Source of the DNA: Profundicola sp048268105
GTDB lineage: Bacteria > Bacteroidota > Bacteroidia > Flavobacteriales > Weeksellaceae
Reading direction: 5' to 3'
Assembly: GCA_048268105.1 (NCBI GenBank)
Contig: JBLWWH010000006.1
Location: 62,001 to 126,000, forward strand
DNA: 64,000 nt
The translations under genes and the position numbers were made by a program. The number at the start of each line of letters is the position of its first letter. Within the stretch, counting starts at the first letter, position 1. A model generated the notes under the pieces. The model saw only the letters and a program-made list of their open reading frames with translations. It had not been told where the DNA came from and made no database searches. Below, in pieces: positions 43,437 to 51,561 of this stretch.

Positions 43437-44813
43437 TCAAGATTTCTCTAATTTTACTGTAAAGTGACGCATAATAGGCGCTTCCCATTTAATATTATAA
43501 CCTGATGTTATTTCTTCCCGACGGTCATATACATTTTTTAAAGCCACTGCAATGTAATCCATGTGATTGTTGGTGTAAGTGCGTCTTGGAATAGCCAAAC
43601 GCAACAATTCTAATTTCGGGTATCTATTTTCTCGTGTATCTGGATCGCGATCGGCCAATAAAGTTCCAATCTCAACACCACGAACACCAGCTTCTTTATA
43701 TAATTCGATTCCTAAAGTTTGCGCTTTATACTGCTCTTTTGGAACATTAGGTAAGAATTTTTTGGCATCCACAAAAATTGCATGACCTCCAATTGGCTTT
43801 TGAATAGGAATACCAAATTCAATCAATTTATTTCCTAAATATTCAACTTGTCCAACACGACTTTCTAAGTATTGCTCATTAGACGATTCTCTTAGACCTT
43901 GTGCCAACGCTGCCATGTCACGACCCGCCATGCCACCATAAGTAATAAAACCTTCAAAAATAATGGTGAAATTACTCGCTACAGTGAATACTTCTTCATT
44001 GTTTAAAGCAACAAAACCACCGATATTCACCAATCCATCTTTTTTAGAAGACATCGTCATTCCGTCGCCATAAGAGAACATTTCTTTTACGATTTCTGGA
44101 ATACTCATCGATTTGCAGCTTTCTTCTCTTTGTTTCATAAACCACGCATTCTCTGCATAACGAGCTGCATCAAAATATACTGGGATGTCGTATTTATTGG
44201 ATAATTCTCTAACTGCTTTTATGTTTTCCATAGAAACAGGTTGACCTCCAGAGGTGTTACATGTAACTGTAATTAAACAGAAAGGAATTTTCTCTTTGGG
44301 ATAGGTTTTATAAACTTCTTCTAATTTATTTAAATCAATATTTCCTTTGAATGGATGAGGATTTTCGATGTCGAAAGCTTCATCTATCGTACAATCAATA
44401 GCTCTTGCCTTTCTAAATTCAATATGACCTTTGGTGGTATCAAAATGCGAGTTCCCAGGAACTAGCATTTCCTCTTTAATTAAAGCAGAGAAAAGCACAT
44501 TTTCCGCTGCACGACCTTGGTGGGTTGGTAAAACATATTTGAATCCTGTAATGTCTTGAATGGTTGATTTTAATTTCTCAAATGAACGAGAGCCTGCATA
44601 GCTCTCATCGCCCGTCATGACTTCTGCCCACTGCTTATCGCTCATGGCACCGGTTCCACTATCGGTGAGTAAATCAACATAAACTTGTTCACTTTTTAAA
44701 TTGAATAAATTATAATCTGCATCTTCAATCCATTTTGCTCTTTCTTCTACGTTTGATTTTTGGATGGTTTCAACCATTTTAATCTTAAAGGGCTCAGCCC
44801 AAGGTAGTTTCAT
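43437..44813 (-). CDS. tnaA: Tryptophanase (tryptophan indole-lyase)
   Basis: PLP enzyme splitting tryptophan into indole, pyruvate and ammonia. It resembles tyrosine phenol-lyase, so specificity needs checking. Three discriminating sites are tryptophanase-like: FDTTKGH (Asp137 in E. coli TnaA; tyrosine phenol-lyase has Thr124), GVEIG (where the phenol-lyase has an arginine, MERG) and RHFTVKL (His463 of TnaA; Phe in the phenol-lyase). The PLP lysine is in MSSKKDG. I chose ATG 44813, giving 458 residues starting MKLPWAEPFKIK; ATG 44873 adds 20 atypical residues. No tnaC leader or tnaB permease is adjacent. Confidence 0.9.
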   Translation of the reverse strand: MKLPWAEPFKIKMVETIQKSNVEERAKWIEDADYNLFNLKSEQVYVDLLTDSGTGAMSDKQWAEVMTGDESYAGSRSFEKLKSTIQDITGFKYVLPTHQGRAAENVLFSALIKEEMLVPGNSHFDTTKGHIEFRKARAIDCTIDEAFDIENPHPFKGNIDLNKLEEVYKTYPKEKIPFCLITVTCNTSGGQPVSMENIKAVRELSNKYDIPVYFDAARYAENAWFMKQREESCKSMSIPEIVKEMFSYGDGMTMSSKKDGLVNIGGFVALNNEEVFTVASNFTIIFEGFITYGGMAGRDMAALAQGLRESSNEQYLESRVGQVEYLGNKLIEFGIPIQKPIGGHAIFVDAKKFLPNVPKEQYKAQTLGIELYKEAGVRGVEIGTLLADRDPDTRENRYPKLELLRLAIPRRTYTNNHMDYIAVALKNVYDRREEITSGYNIKWEAPIMRHFTVKLEKS

Positions 44814-44933
44814 ATTATTTGATTTTTGATTTTTAAAAATATGAAAATAATAAAGAATTAGCTTGTTTGCCAATTAGCTTTTTAAGTAAATATGGAAATT
44901 TGTAAATGGGATAATTTTAAATTAAACAAAAAA

Positions 44934-44963
44934 AAGACCTTAAAGAAAATTCCTTAAGGTCTT
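44934..44963 (-). terminator. Terminator of pruA
   Basis: Ten-base perfect arms (44934-44943 and 44954-44963); T-run on the minus strand. It lies 23 bases past the stop codon. Confidence 0.8.
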
Positions 44964-44985
44964 ATAAATTATAATGTATCAATAA

Positions 44986-46620
44986 TTATTCGTCTGCTTC
45001 CAAGAAAGGATATTTGTAATCTGTAGGAGATACAAATGTTTCTTTAATTAATCTTGGAGAAACCCAACGTAATAAGTTCTGTGCAGAACCTGCTTTATCA
45101 TTAGTTCCAGATTTTCTTGCTCCACCAAATGGTTGTTGCCCAACAACAGCACCTGTTGGTTTGTCATTTACATAAAAGTTACCTGCAGCATCAACTAACT
45201 TTTTAGAAGCATAATCTGCAATATATCTGTCTTGAGAGAAGATAGCTCCTGTTAGTGCATAGATAGAAGTATTATTAACTAAATCTAAAGTTTCTTCCCA
45301 TTTTTCGTCTTGGTAAACAAAAACAGTAAGGACTGGCCCGAAAATCTCTTCACGAATTGATTCGTAATCAGGGGTTTTAGCCTGGATAACGGTTGGCTCA
45401 ATAAAGTAACCTTTGCTATCATCCGTATTACCTCCAAGAACAACTTCAGCGTCATTACTTTCTTTAGCTCTGCTAATAAATCCTTTAATTTTATCGAAAG
45501 AATCTTTACTAATTACAGCATTTACGAAATTGGTGAAATCTCTTGGACTTCCCATTTTAATTTCTTTTAAATCTGCTTCCATGTAATTCTTAACATCTTC
45601 CCACATACTTTGTGGAATATAAGCACGAGAAGCTGCAGAACATTTTTGACCTTGGTATTCGAAAGCACCTCTAACTAATGCCGTAGCAACTGCTTTTGGA
45701 TTAGATGAGTTGTGTGCCCAAACAAAGTCTTTACCACCTGTTTCACCAACAATGGTTGGGTAAGATTTATACTTACCTACTTTAGCTCCAATTTCTTTCC
45801 AGAAGTGATTGAAAACACCTGTAGAACCTGTAAAGTGGATTCCAGCAAACTCTTCGTGATCAAAACAAATATCTGTAATTTCAGCAGGGTCACCTTGTAC
45901 CATGTTAATTACCCCATCAGGAACACCAGCTTCTTTGAAAACCTCCATTAAAACGCCTGCACTTAGCATTTGTTTGTCACTTGGCTTCCATACTACTACA
46001 TTACCCATCATCGCCATACAGGTTGGTAAGTTACCAGCGATAGCCGTAAAATTGAATGGTGTAACTGCATATAAAAATCCTTCTAATGGTCTGTATTCTA
46101 CTCGGTTCCAAATTCCGTCGTCAGAAATTGGTTGCTCTGCATAGATTTCAGTCATATACTGAACATTGAATCTCAAGAAATCAATGATCTCACATGCAGA
46201 ATCGATTTCCGCTTGAAATGCATTTTTACCTTGACCAATCATGGTAGCAGCATTCATTTTAGCTCTATATGGACCAGCAATAAGATCCGCCATTTTTAAG
46301 AAAATCGACGCTCTCTGTTCCCAAGCTAGGTTAGCCCACTCTTCTCTTGCAGCTAAAGCGGTGTCTATGGCTTTTTTTACATGAGCTGCATCACCATCAT
46401 AGAAATGACCTACCACATGTCTGTGGTCATGTGGAGGACGAATGTCTTGTTTTTTGTTCGTTCTAACTTGTTCAGAACCTATATATAATGGAACATCAGC
46501 AGTGCTGTTCCACATTTCATCATATACTTTTTGTAACTCAGCTCTTTCTGGCGTACCAGCAGCATAACTGTTGATAGGCTCGTTCACTGCGTAGGGTACA
46601 TTGAAAATTCCTTTGGGCAT
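44986..46620 (-). CDS. pruA: 1-pyrroline-5-carboxylate dehydrogenase
   Basis: Oxidises glutamate-gamma-semialdehyde (from proline or arginine breakdown) to glutamate with NAD+. At 544 residues it belongs to the single-domain group typified by mitochondrial ALDH4, not the PutA fusion. Visible: RVEYRPLEGFLYAVTPFNFT, HFTGSTGVFNHFWKEIG, catalytic glutamate in VGETGGKD, catalytic cysteine in YQGQKCSAASRAY, and NDKPTGAVVGQQPFGG near the end. No proline dehydrogenase is adjacent. Single gene with its own -7 box and terminator. Confidence 0.95.
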   Translation of the reverse strand: MPKGIFNVPYAVNEPINSYAAGTPERAELQKVYDEMWNSTADVPLYIGSEQVRTNKKQDIRPPHDHRHVVGHFYDGDAAHVKKAIDTALAAREEWANLAWEQRASIFLKMADLIAGPYRAKMNAATMIGQGKNAFQAEIDSACEIIDFLRFNVQYMTEIYAEQPISDDGIWNRVEYRPLEGFLYAVTPFNFTAIAGNLPTCMAMMGNVVVWKPSDKQMLSAGVLMEVFKEAGVPDGVINMVQGDPAEITDICFDHEEFAGIHFTGSTGVFNHFWKEIGAKVGKYKSYPTIVGETGGKDFVWAHNSSNPKAVATALVRGAFEYQGQKCSAASRAYIPQSMWEDVKNYMEADLKEIKMGSPRDFTNFVNAVISKDSFDKIKGFISRAKESNDAEVVLGGNTDDSKGYFIEPTVIQAKTPDYESIREEIFGPVLTVFVYQDEKWEETLDLVNNTSIYALTGAIFSQDRYIADYASKKLVDAAGNFYVNDKPTGAVVGQQPFGGARKSGTNDKAGSAQNLLRWVSPRLIKETFVSPTDYKYPFLEADE

Positions 46621-46648
46621 ATTTTGAATATTTTTAAATTAAGTGGTT

Positions 46649-46656
46649 CAAATTTA
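46649..46656 (-). promoter_or_regulatory. -7 box of pruA
   Basis: TAAATTTG on the minus strand matches TAnnTTTG, 28 bases upstream of ATG. Confidence 0.5.
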
Positions 46657-46843
46657 CGATTTTATTGGCGATTAATAAATTAATGGGCTCTTCAATTATA
46701 TAAAGGAAAGTTAAATTTTGGTCTTAGTTTCAATATAATAAACACTTTAGCTGTTTTTATTCGATTTGTAACTCAGTTTAAAACCTATTTTAAATCATAT
46801 GGACAATGTGATTTAGGACATAAGCTATATATCGTGCTTTGTG

Positions 46844-46851
46844 TAATTTTG
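46844..46851 (+). promoter_or_regulatory. -7 box of the putative copper locus
   Basis: TAATTTTG matches TAnnTTTG and ends only 4 bases before ATG 46856, so the mRNA may be leaderless or translation may begin at TTG 46862 or 46868. Confidence 0.5.
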
Positions 46852-46855
46852 GCTT

Positions 46856-47239
46856 ATGCAATTGAGGTTGGTCGTGAGCATATTATCCCTTTTGTTTACC
46901 ATCACGTTTTATTCGTTGAGGTTGTCAATTACCTTTATACAATATGCTGTTTTTAATGATTCATTTACAGAGATGTATTGTGTAAATACAGATAAACCTG
47001 AATTAAAATGTAATGGTAAATGTCATTTGGAAAATGAGCTAGGTGATGAGAACTCTTCATCTGAGCCCTTTTTTTTAGATAAAAACCTTCACGAAAATAT
47101 TTGGCTTTATTCAGGTAATTATAATCTAAGCCTAAAACAGAAAGGGAGTTTTATGATAGAAATATGCCCTCCCCAAAAATTAACTTTGCTTTACTACTTT
47201 AATTATATAGAAACTATTTTTCACCCTCCGATTATATAA
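46856..47239 (+). CDS. Small protein with CxGxC motif, upstream of a TonB receptor
   Basis: A 127-residue protein with a hydrophobic N-terminal segment (about 3-30, signal anchor or signal peptide), then MYCVNTDKPELKCNGKCHLEN with C42, C52 and C56, and a C-terminus ending in FHPPII. From memory, short Bacteroidetes proteins with a Lys-Pro-Glu-x-x-Cys-x-Gly-Lys-Cys motif and an FHPP end lie in front of TonB-dependent receptors; no function is established. Closely spaced cysteines suggest metal binding, and the next gene looks like a copper receptor, so copper handling is a plausible guess. Confidence 0.65.
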   Translation: MQLRLVVSILSLLFTITFYSLRLSITFIQYAVFNDSFTEMYCVNTDKPELKCNGKCHLENELGDENSSSEPFFLDKNLHENIWLYSGNYNLSLKQKGSFMIEICPPQKLTLLYYFNYIETIFHPPII

Positions 47240-47381
47240 ACTTTTTTGATTAGAATTAAAATTTAAGTGAATGAAATTTTACTTAACTCAATCGTCTATT
47301 CAGAATTCTTACGACGAAACTAAAAGTTTAAATTTAAAACTAAGGATAAATTATCCTTGGTGACTAATAATATACAATCAA

Positions 47382-49496
47382 ATGAAAAATAAATATACAT
47401 GGCTCATGTTAGCCTGCTTGCCTATGCTAAGTTTTGGACAAGAATTAAAACAAGAAATAATTAATAATCAAGATTCGATAGAATTTCTGTCAACAGAAAA
47501 AATACATTTAAGCGATCTAATCATTAAAGGTGATTTTTACACAGATCCAACCTTTAGCATTGAGATAAATAACCAAAATAAGAAAGCAGTTCAGCCTAAG
47601 AATGTCGCCGATTTGTTTCAGGATGTAGATGGAATGAGTTTCATTAAGCGAGGAAACTACGCTATTGATCCGTCCTTTAGAGCCTCACAATATGAGGAGC
47701 TAAATGTTCAATATGATGGTGGGGTAAAGGCAATGCATGCCTGTCCAAATAGGATGGATCCTGTAACAACCCATGTATTGCCCGAAGAAGTAGATAAAAT
47801 TGAAATCGTAAAAGGACCCTACTCAGTGCGATATGGAGCCAATTTTGGGGATGTTATTAATATGGTGACTGCTAAGCCTGGTTTGGGAGATAGCGGCCTT
47901 TCCGGAAATATTAAAGCAGGATATGAATCTAATGGCAATAACTATTTAACTTCTGGAGGTTTGCAATATGTCGGAAATAAATTTCACCTTAAGGGAAATG
48001 TGGGTTACCGTGACTTTGGCAACTATGAGGATGGAAATGGTGTAGAAATTCCTTCTTCTTTTAGAAGTACAGATTATGCTCTTGGTGCCGGATATAGTCC
48101 AAGTGAAAAGCATCATTTTATGGCACATTGGCGACAATCTTTTGGTAGAGATGTAAAGCATGCTGGTCTGCCTATGGACACGGATATCGATGATAGTTCA
48201 ATTTTCTCTTTTGACTATTATGCCAATAATCTCGAAGGAAAAATAGAACAAGTGACACTCAAGGCTTACTACTCCTTTGTTGATCACATTATGAGCAACA
48301 CGTTGAGACCTAGTTTCAATAGAATGGAGTCCATTTCACACGTGGACGCAACTACATATGGAGGTAAATTTGAAGCGAAATATGTACCTTCAAACAATTT
48401 GACCTTTTACACTGGTTTAGATATGATCAATGTAAGCAGAACAGGAACAAAATATGGGACCTTAAAAATTGATAATCAAGGTAATCCTATTGCAAATCCT
48501 ACAACCAATTACTCAGATGTCTGGCAGGATGGATTTGTGAATGATCTGGGCATCTTTGTTGAAGGTAATTATAAATTAAGTAGTCCTTTGGTTTTAAAGG
48601 CAGGGTTAAGAATGGATTTTATTCAATCAGAGGCCGAATTACCGGCAGATAATTTTATTGCACATTATGGTGAAATGGGTGCTTACAATGATTCCAATTT
48701 GAGTGGACATGTGGGAATTAAATTCTCTCCAAAATCAACAATGATATATGAAATTGCTGTTGGACAAGGTGTACGTTCGGCCAATATGATCGAGCGTTAT
48801 ATAAACTATTTTAATGTTGGACAGGATCATTATAGTTATGTAGGAAATCCAAACTTAAAGCCGGAAATTAATCGTCAAATAGAATTTGGGTTTAAGAATA
48901 GTACCTGGTTAAATGAAAGTTCACAGATTAAATTTGATTATGGAATTTCTTTATATTATTCTATGATTGAAGATTATATTACTGCGGTGGTAAACCCTGA
49001 TTTAGCTACCATGATGGCGCCAGATGTTAAATCGTTTGTTAATATTGATGAAGCGTATAAAACTGGTTTTGAATTTTTTGTGAACACTAAATTCAATCCC
49101 ACTTGGAGTTTTGGAACCAGTTTAGCCTATGTCTATGCAAAGAATAAAGATCTTGATGAATCTCTACCTATGTTGCCGCCTTTTACAGCAAAGTTTAACC
49201 TAACTTTTGAACAGGAAAATTTTGGTGCGAATCTAAAATTCCAGGCCGTTAGTACACAGAAAAATATTGCAGAATCTTTTGGTGAAACGGAAACTCCAGG
49301 ATATGGCATCTGGGATTTTGAGATGACTTATATGCCTATTAATACTTTATCGATAGGTGGAGCAGTTCAAAATATATTAGATAAAGCTTATCATAATCAT
49401 CAGAATTTCTCTTTTATTAATCAAGCAGGCTTTGGAAATATTCCGGTGAACGAGCCCGGGAGAAACTTTTCTATTTTTACAAGGTATAGTTTTTGA
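47382..49496 (+). CDS. TonB-dependent receptor, NosA/OprC-like (putative copper)
   Basis: Outer-membrane active transporter of 704 residues: signal peptide (TWLMLACLPMLSFGQ), plug domain (VADLFQDVDGMSFIKRG ... EEVDKIEIVKGPYSVRYGANFGDVINMVTAK) and a 22-stranded barrel ending in PGRNFSIFTRYSF. Within the plug, HACPNRMDP has the C-x-x-x-M arrangement (C121, M125) known from OprC, which binds copper through CxxxM and an HxM; an HFM occurs at H245-M247, though I cannot tell whether it is the equivalent site. No carboxypeptidase-like N-terminal domain (typical of SusC) is present. First candidate substrate is copper; other metals are possible. Confidence 0.8.
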   Translation: MKNKYTWLMLACLPMLSFGQELKQEIINNQDSIEFLSTEKIHLSDLIIKGDFYTDPTFSIEINNQNKKAVQPKNVADLFQDVDGMSFIKRGNYAIDPSFRASQYEELNVQYDGGVKAMHACPNRMDPVTTHVLPEEVDKIEIVKGPYSVRYGANFGDVINMVTAKPGLGDSGLSGNIKAGYESNGNNYLTSGGLQYVGNKFHLKGNVGYRDFGNYEDGNGVEIPSSFRSTDYALGAGYSPSEKHHFMAHWRQSFGRDVKHAGLPMDTDIDDSSIFSFDYYANNLEGKIEQVTLKAYYSFVDHIMSNTLRPSFNRMESISHVDATTYGGKFEAKYVPSNNLTFYTGLDMINVSRTGTKYGTLKIDNQGNPIANPTTNYSDVWQDGFVNDLGIFVEGNYKLSSPLVLKAGLRMDFIQSEAELPADNFIAHYGEMGAYNDSNLSGHVGIKFSPKSTMIYEIAVGQGVRSANMIERYINYFNVGQDHYSYVGNPNLKPEINRQIEFGFKNSTWLNESSQIKFDYGISLYYSMIEDYITAVVNPDLATMMAPDVKSFVNIDEAYKTGFEFFVNTKFNPTWSFGTSLAYVYAKNKDLDESLPMLPPFTAKFNLTFEQENFGANLKFQAVSTQKNIAESFGETETPGYGIWDFEMTYMPINTLSIGGAVQNILDKAYHNHQNFSFINQAGFGNIPVNEPGRNFSIFTRYSF

Positions 49497-49518
49497 TGCT
49501 TAGTCAAAAAATAATTAT

Positions 49519-49851
49519 ATGAAAATAGAAGATTTAAGAAAGTATTCGTCTTTATCAGAAGCACAAAATGCTATGATGGAATCAGGTTATACCGAGCAAT
49601 TTGATACCAGAGATGGTGAGATTGTTGGATTGGGAAACAAAAAAATATATAAACCCGAAGATTTATTGATTATCATGCACTTGCGTTATGAAGGAATGAG
49701 TAATCCAGGTGATAATATGATACTGTATGCTATAGACGCAAATGATGGAACGAAAGGAACGATGGTAGATAACGTAGGTGGTGCAGAACCGGCTCAAAGT
49801 TCTAAGATAATGCGTAAAATTCCTATGAAAGAAGAGGAGAAAGGAGGATAG
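49519..49851 (+). CDS. Small conserved protein of unknown function
   Basis: A 110-residue protein with no signal peptide: LSEAQNAMMESGYTEQFDTR, KPEDLLIIMHLRYEGMSNPGDNMILYAI, DGTKGTMVDNVGG. From memory, this family, common in Bacteroidetes, is often labelled phosphoribosylpyrophosphate synthetase in databases, but it is far too short and lacks a PRPP loop. It lies 22 bases after the TonB receptor gene and before a terminator, so it is likely the last gene of that locus, though similar proteins also occur elsewhere. Confidence 0.7.
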   Translation: MKIEDLRKYSSLSEAQNAMMESGYTEQFDTRDGEIVGLGNKKIYKPEDLLIIMHLRYEGMSNPGDNMILYAIDANDGTKGTMVDNVGGAEPAQSSKIMRKIPMKEEEKGG

Positions 49852-49905
49852 AAAGTTCTTAAACAGAATTTATATATCTTTTCTTAATTTCGAAAGACCT
49901 AATTA

Positions 49906-49945
49906 AAAAGGCAGAGTAAACTTTTATTTGCTCTGCCTTTTATAT
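49906..49945. terminator. Bidirectional terminator
   Basis: Arms 49906-49920 and 49927-49942, with one mismatch in the stem, and A-run and T-run flanks between convergent genes. Confidence 0.82.
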
Positions 49946-49965
49946 TTTATAAAATTTCGTTTTTT

Positions 49966-51192
49966 TTATCGCTGACTTGGTCTGGAATATCCTTCGCCGT
50001 AGCCAATCAATAAATCAAATCTTTTTCCCCACGGACGATAGTACATCAGTGCACTATACTCATTTTCGGTTTGCCAATAGGACCCTGTGATTTTGGTATA
50101 ATCTACTTCGTCTGAATATTTATCTTTTACGGCAAAACTATAATTATAATAACCTTGCTTTAATAACATATTCGTTTCCCAAAGTTGGGTCTCTGGTACA
50201 TAAGTTAAAATAGACTCTGGAGTACATTCATAATTGGTGAAAGCTCCATAAACACAAATTTCTTCATTTTCTTCTGGTTCGTAGTTGGCCAGAGCGAAAT
50301 AAACTTCAGTATAATCTGCCTCGCTTGCTGCTCTGTTTGGGTCTGGAATAGAAGAACTTCTCACATAGAAATTTCCATTTACATCTGGTCTATCTACATA
50401 GGTTTCGTCTATGTTGAACTCATTGGCGTATAATACGGTTTTGTAGATATCATCTCTGATGATTCTTTCGGTCGTCAAGCTTGCAATTTCTATATTTTTA
50501 GTGTCAAACCATTGGTATTCAACGCCACCTTCGAAAACATTATCTAGTTGGTTATATGAAAACTGAAATGGTTGAGCAAAAACTGGCTGATTTAAAGTTA
50601 AGCTTTGTTGCCAATTGTTATTTTTAAGAATAACTAACATAGATTCTTGTTGATTTTGCGTTAAGTCAAACTGATTTATGGAGGCCACTTGAACTGCAAC
50701 TTGTTGATTCTTATTTGCCAAATTGTTAATTCTATCCACAGTTACACCAACGGCTACTAAATCCTCATAAACAGAAAATCTCTTCTCTAAAATTACACGA
50801 GATGAGTTAGGTGCTAAAAGCTGGATGGCATAATTACCAGAAAGTTTAAAATTAAAATCACGATTAGGAATTTGAACTTCATAGTGCACATAGGGAACTC
50901 GCGTATTAAAAGAATTTCTATAATCTCTAATGTAGTTTTTCTGATAACCGTCTAAATATTCAGATTGAAAAATATCTGACTCATTCCAAAACCTATCATA
51001 ACGTACTATTTGATATTCATATCTTTTATAATTAGCATCTAAATCATCAAAGGAAAAGATGAGGTATTCGTTCATGCTAATGACAGGAGTATGGTCGTTA
51101 GATTGAGGATTAAATAATTGTATGGTTTTTATGTTTTCTTGTCCGATGGCAAGCAAAGGAAGCATGAAAAATAATAAAAGGAATCTATACAT
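49966..51192 (-). CDS. T9SS Plug-like protein (DUF5103)
   Basis: A 408-residue exported protein: signal peptide (YRFLLLFFMLPLLAIGQ) and the DUF5103 blocks LFNPQSNDHTPVISMNEYLIFSFDDL, YQIVRYDRFWNESDIFQSEYLDGY and VHYEVQIPNRDFNFKLSGNY. The Flavobacterium johnsoniae homologue blocks the periplasmic opening of the SprA translocon when no cargo is engaged. It is transcribed alone here, far from other gld/spr genes, with a -7 box 41 bases upstream. It supports type IX secretion in this organism, together with the cargo protein at 28377 and GldI at 61330. Confidence 0.85.
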   Translation of the reverse strand: MYRFLLLFFMLPLLAIGQENIKTIQLFNPQSNDHTPVISMNEYLIFSFDDLDANYKRYEYQIVRYDRFWNESDIFQSEYLDGYQKNYIRDYRNSFNTRVPYVHYEVQIPNRDFNFKLSGNYAIQLLAPNSSRVILEKRFSVYEDLVAVGVTVDRINNLANKNQQVAVQVASINQFDLTQNQQESMLVILKNNNWQQSLTLNQPVFAQPFQFSYNQLDNVFEGGVEYQWFDTKNIEIASLTTERIIRDDIYKTVLYANEFNIDETYVDRPDVNGNFYVRSSSIPDPNRAASEADYTEVYFALANYEPEENEEICVYGAFTNYECTPESILTYVPETQLWETNMLLKQGYYNYSFAVKDKYSDEVDYTKITGSYWQTENEYSALMYYRPWGKRFDLLIGYGEGYSRPSQR

Positions 51193-51232
51193 TTTGCAAG
51201 TGTTTATAACATTGGAAGTTCACAATCAATGC

Positions 51233-51240
51233 CAAATATA
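51233..51240 (-). promoter_or_regulatory. -7 box of the Plug gene
   Basis: TATATTTG on the minus strand matches TAnnTTTG, 40 bases upstream of ATG. No -33 at proper spacing. Confidence 0.5.
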
Positions 51241-51503
51241 TTGAATGAAAGTGATTTGACATTAAACTTCAAATTTAATTTCAGATAGAGTTTCAATTGA
51301 GTTTTCTTTTTTATCATAATTCAATTGTGAGAAATTTTTTAGCCTCAGAAAAGGCAACTTTGCCTTATCTGTTATTAATGCTGAATAGAATACATTATTG
51401 CTAAGGGTGTATTGATAAAGAAATAAGAAAGTTTAATAACTCGAAGTTATGTTATATTAAATGCAAATAATTAAATAGCTTTTAATAATAAAGTTTAAAA
51501 TAC

Positions 51504-51534
51504 TTGTAGATTGTACACATTGTTCTTAATTTTG
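51504..51534 (+). promoter_or_regulatory. Bacteroidetes-type promoter of nqrABCDEF
   Basis: TTG (51504-51506), 20 bases, TAATTTTG (51527-51534): full consensus, 27 bases before nqrA. Confidence 0.8.
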
Positions 51535-51561
51535 CACAATTAATAAAAGTCCCTATTTATC

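Larger units (their letters stand above)
51193..51561. other. Intergenic region between the Plug gene and nqrA
   Basis: 369 AT-rich bases with divergent promoters near each end. The only other structure I see is a small palindrome (51351-51357 / 51360-51366) without a T-run. No open frame of note, no repeat. Confidence 0.6.

Noticed and set aside
43437..44813. Tyrosine phenol-lyase as the name for the PLP lyase.
   Set aside because: Three discriminating positions match tryptophanase, listed in the gene entry.
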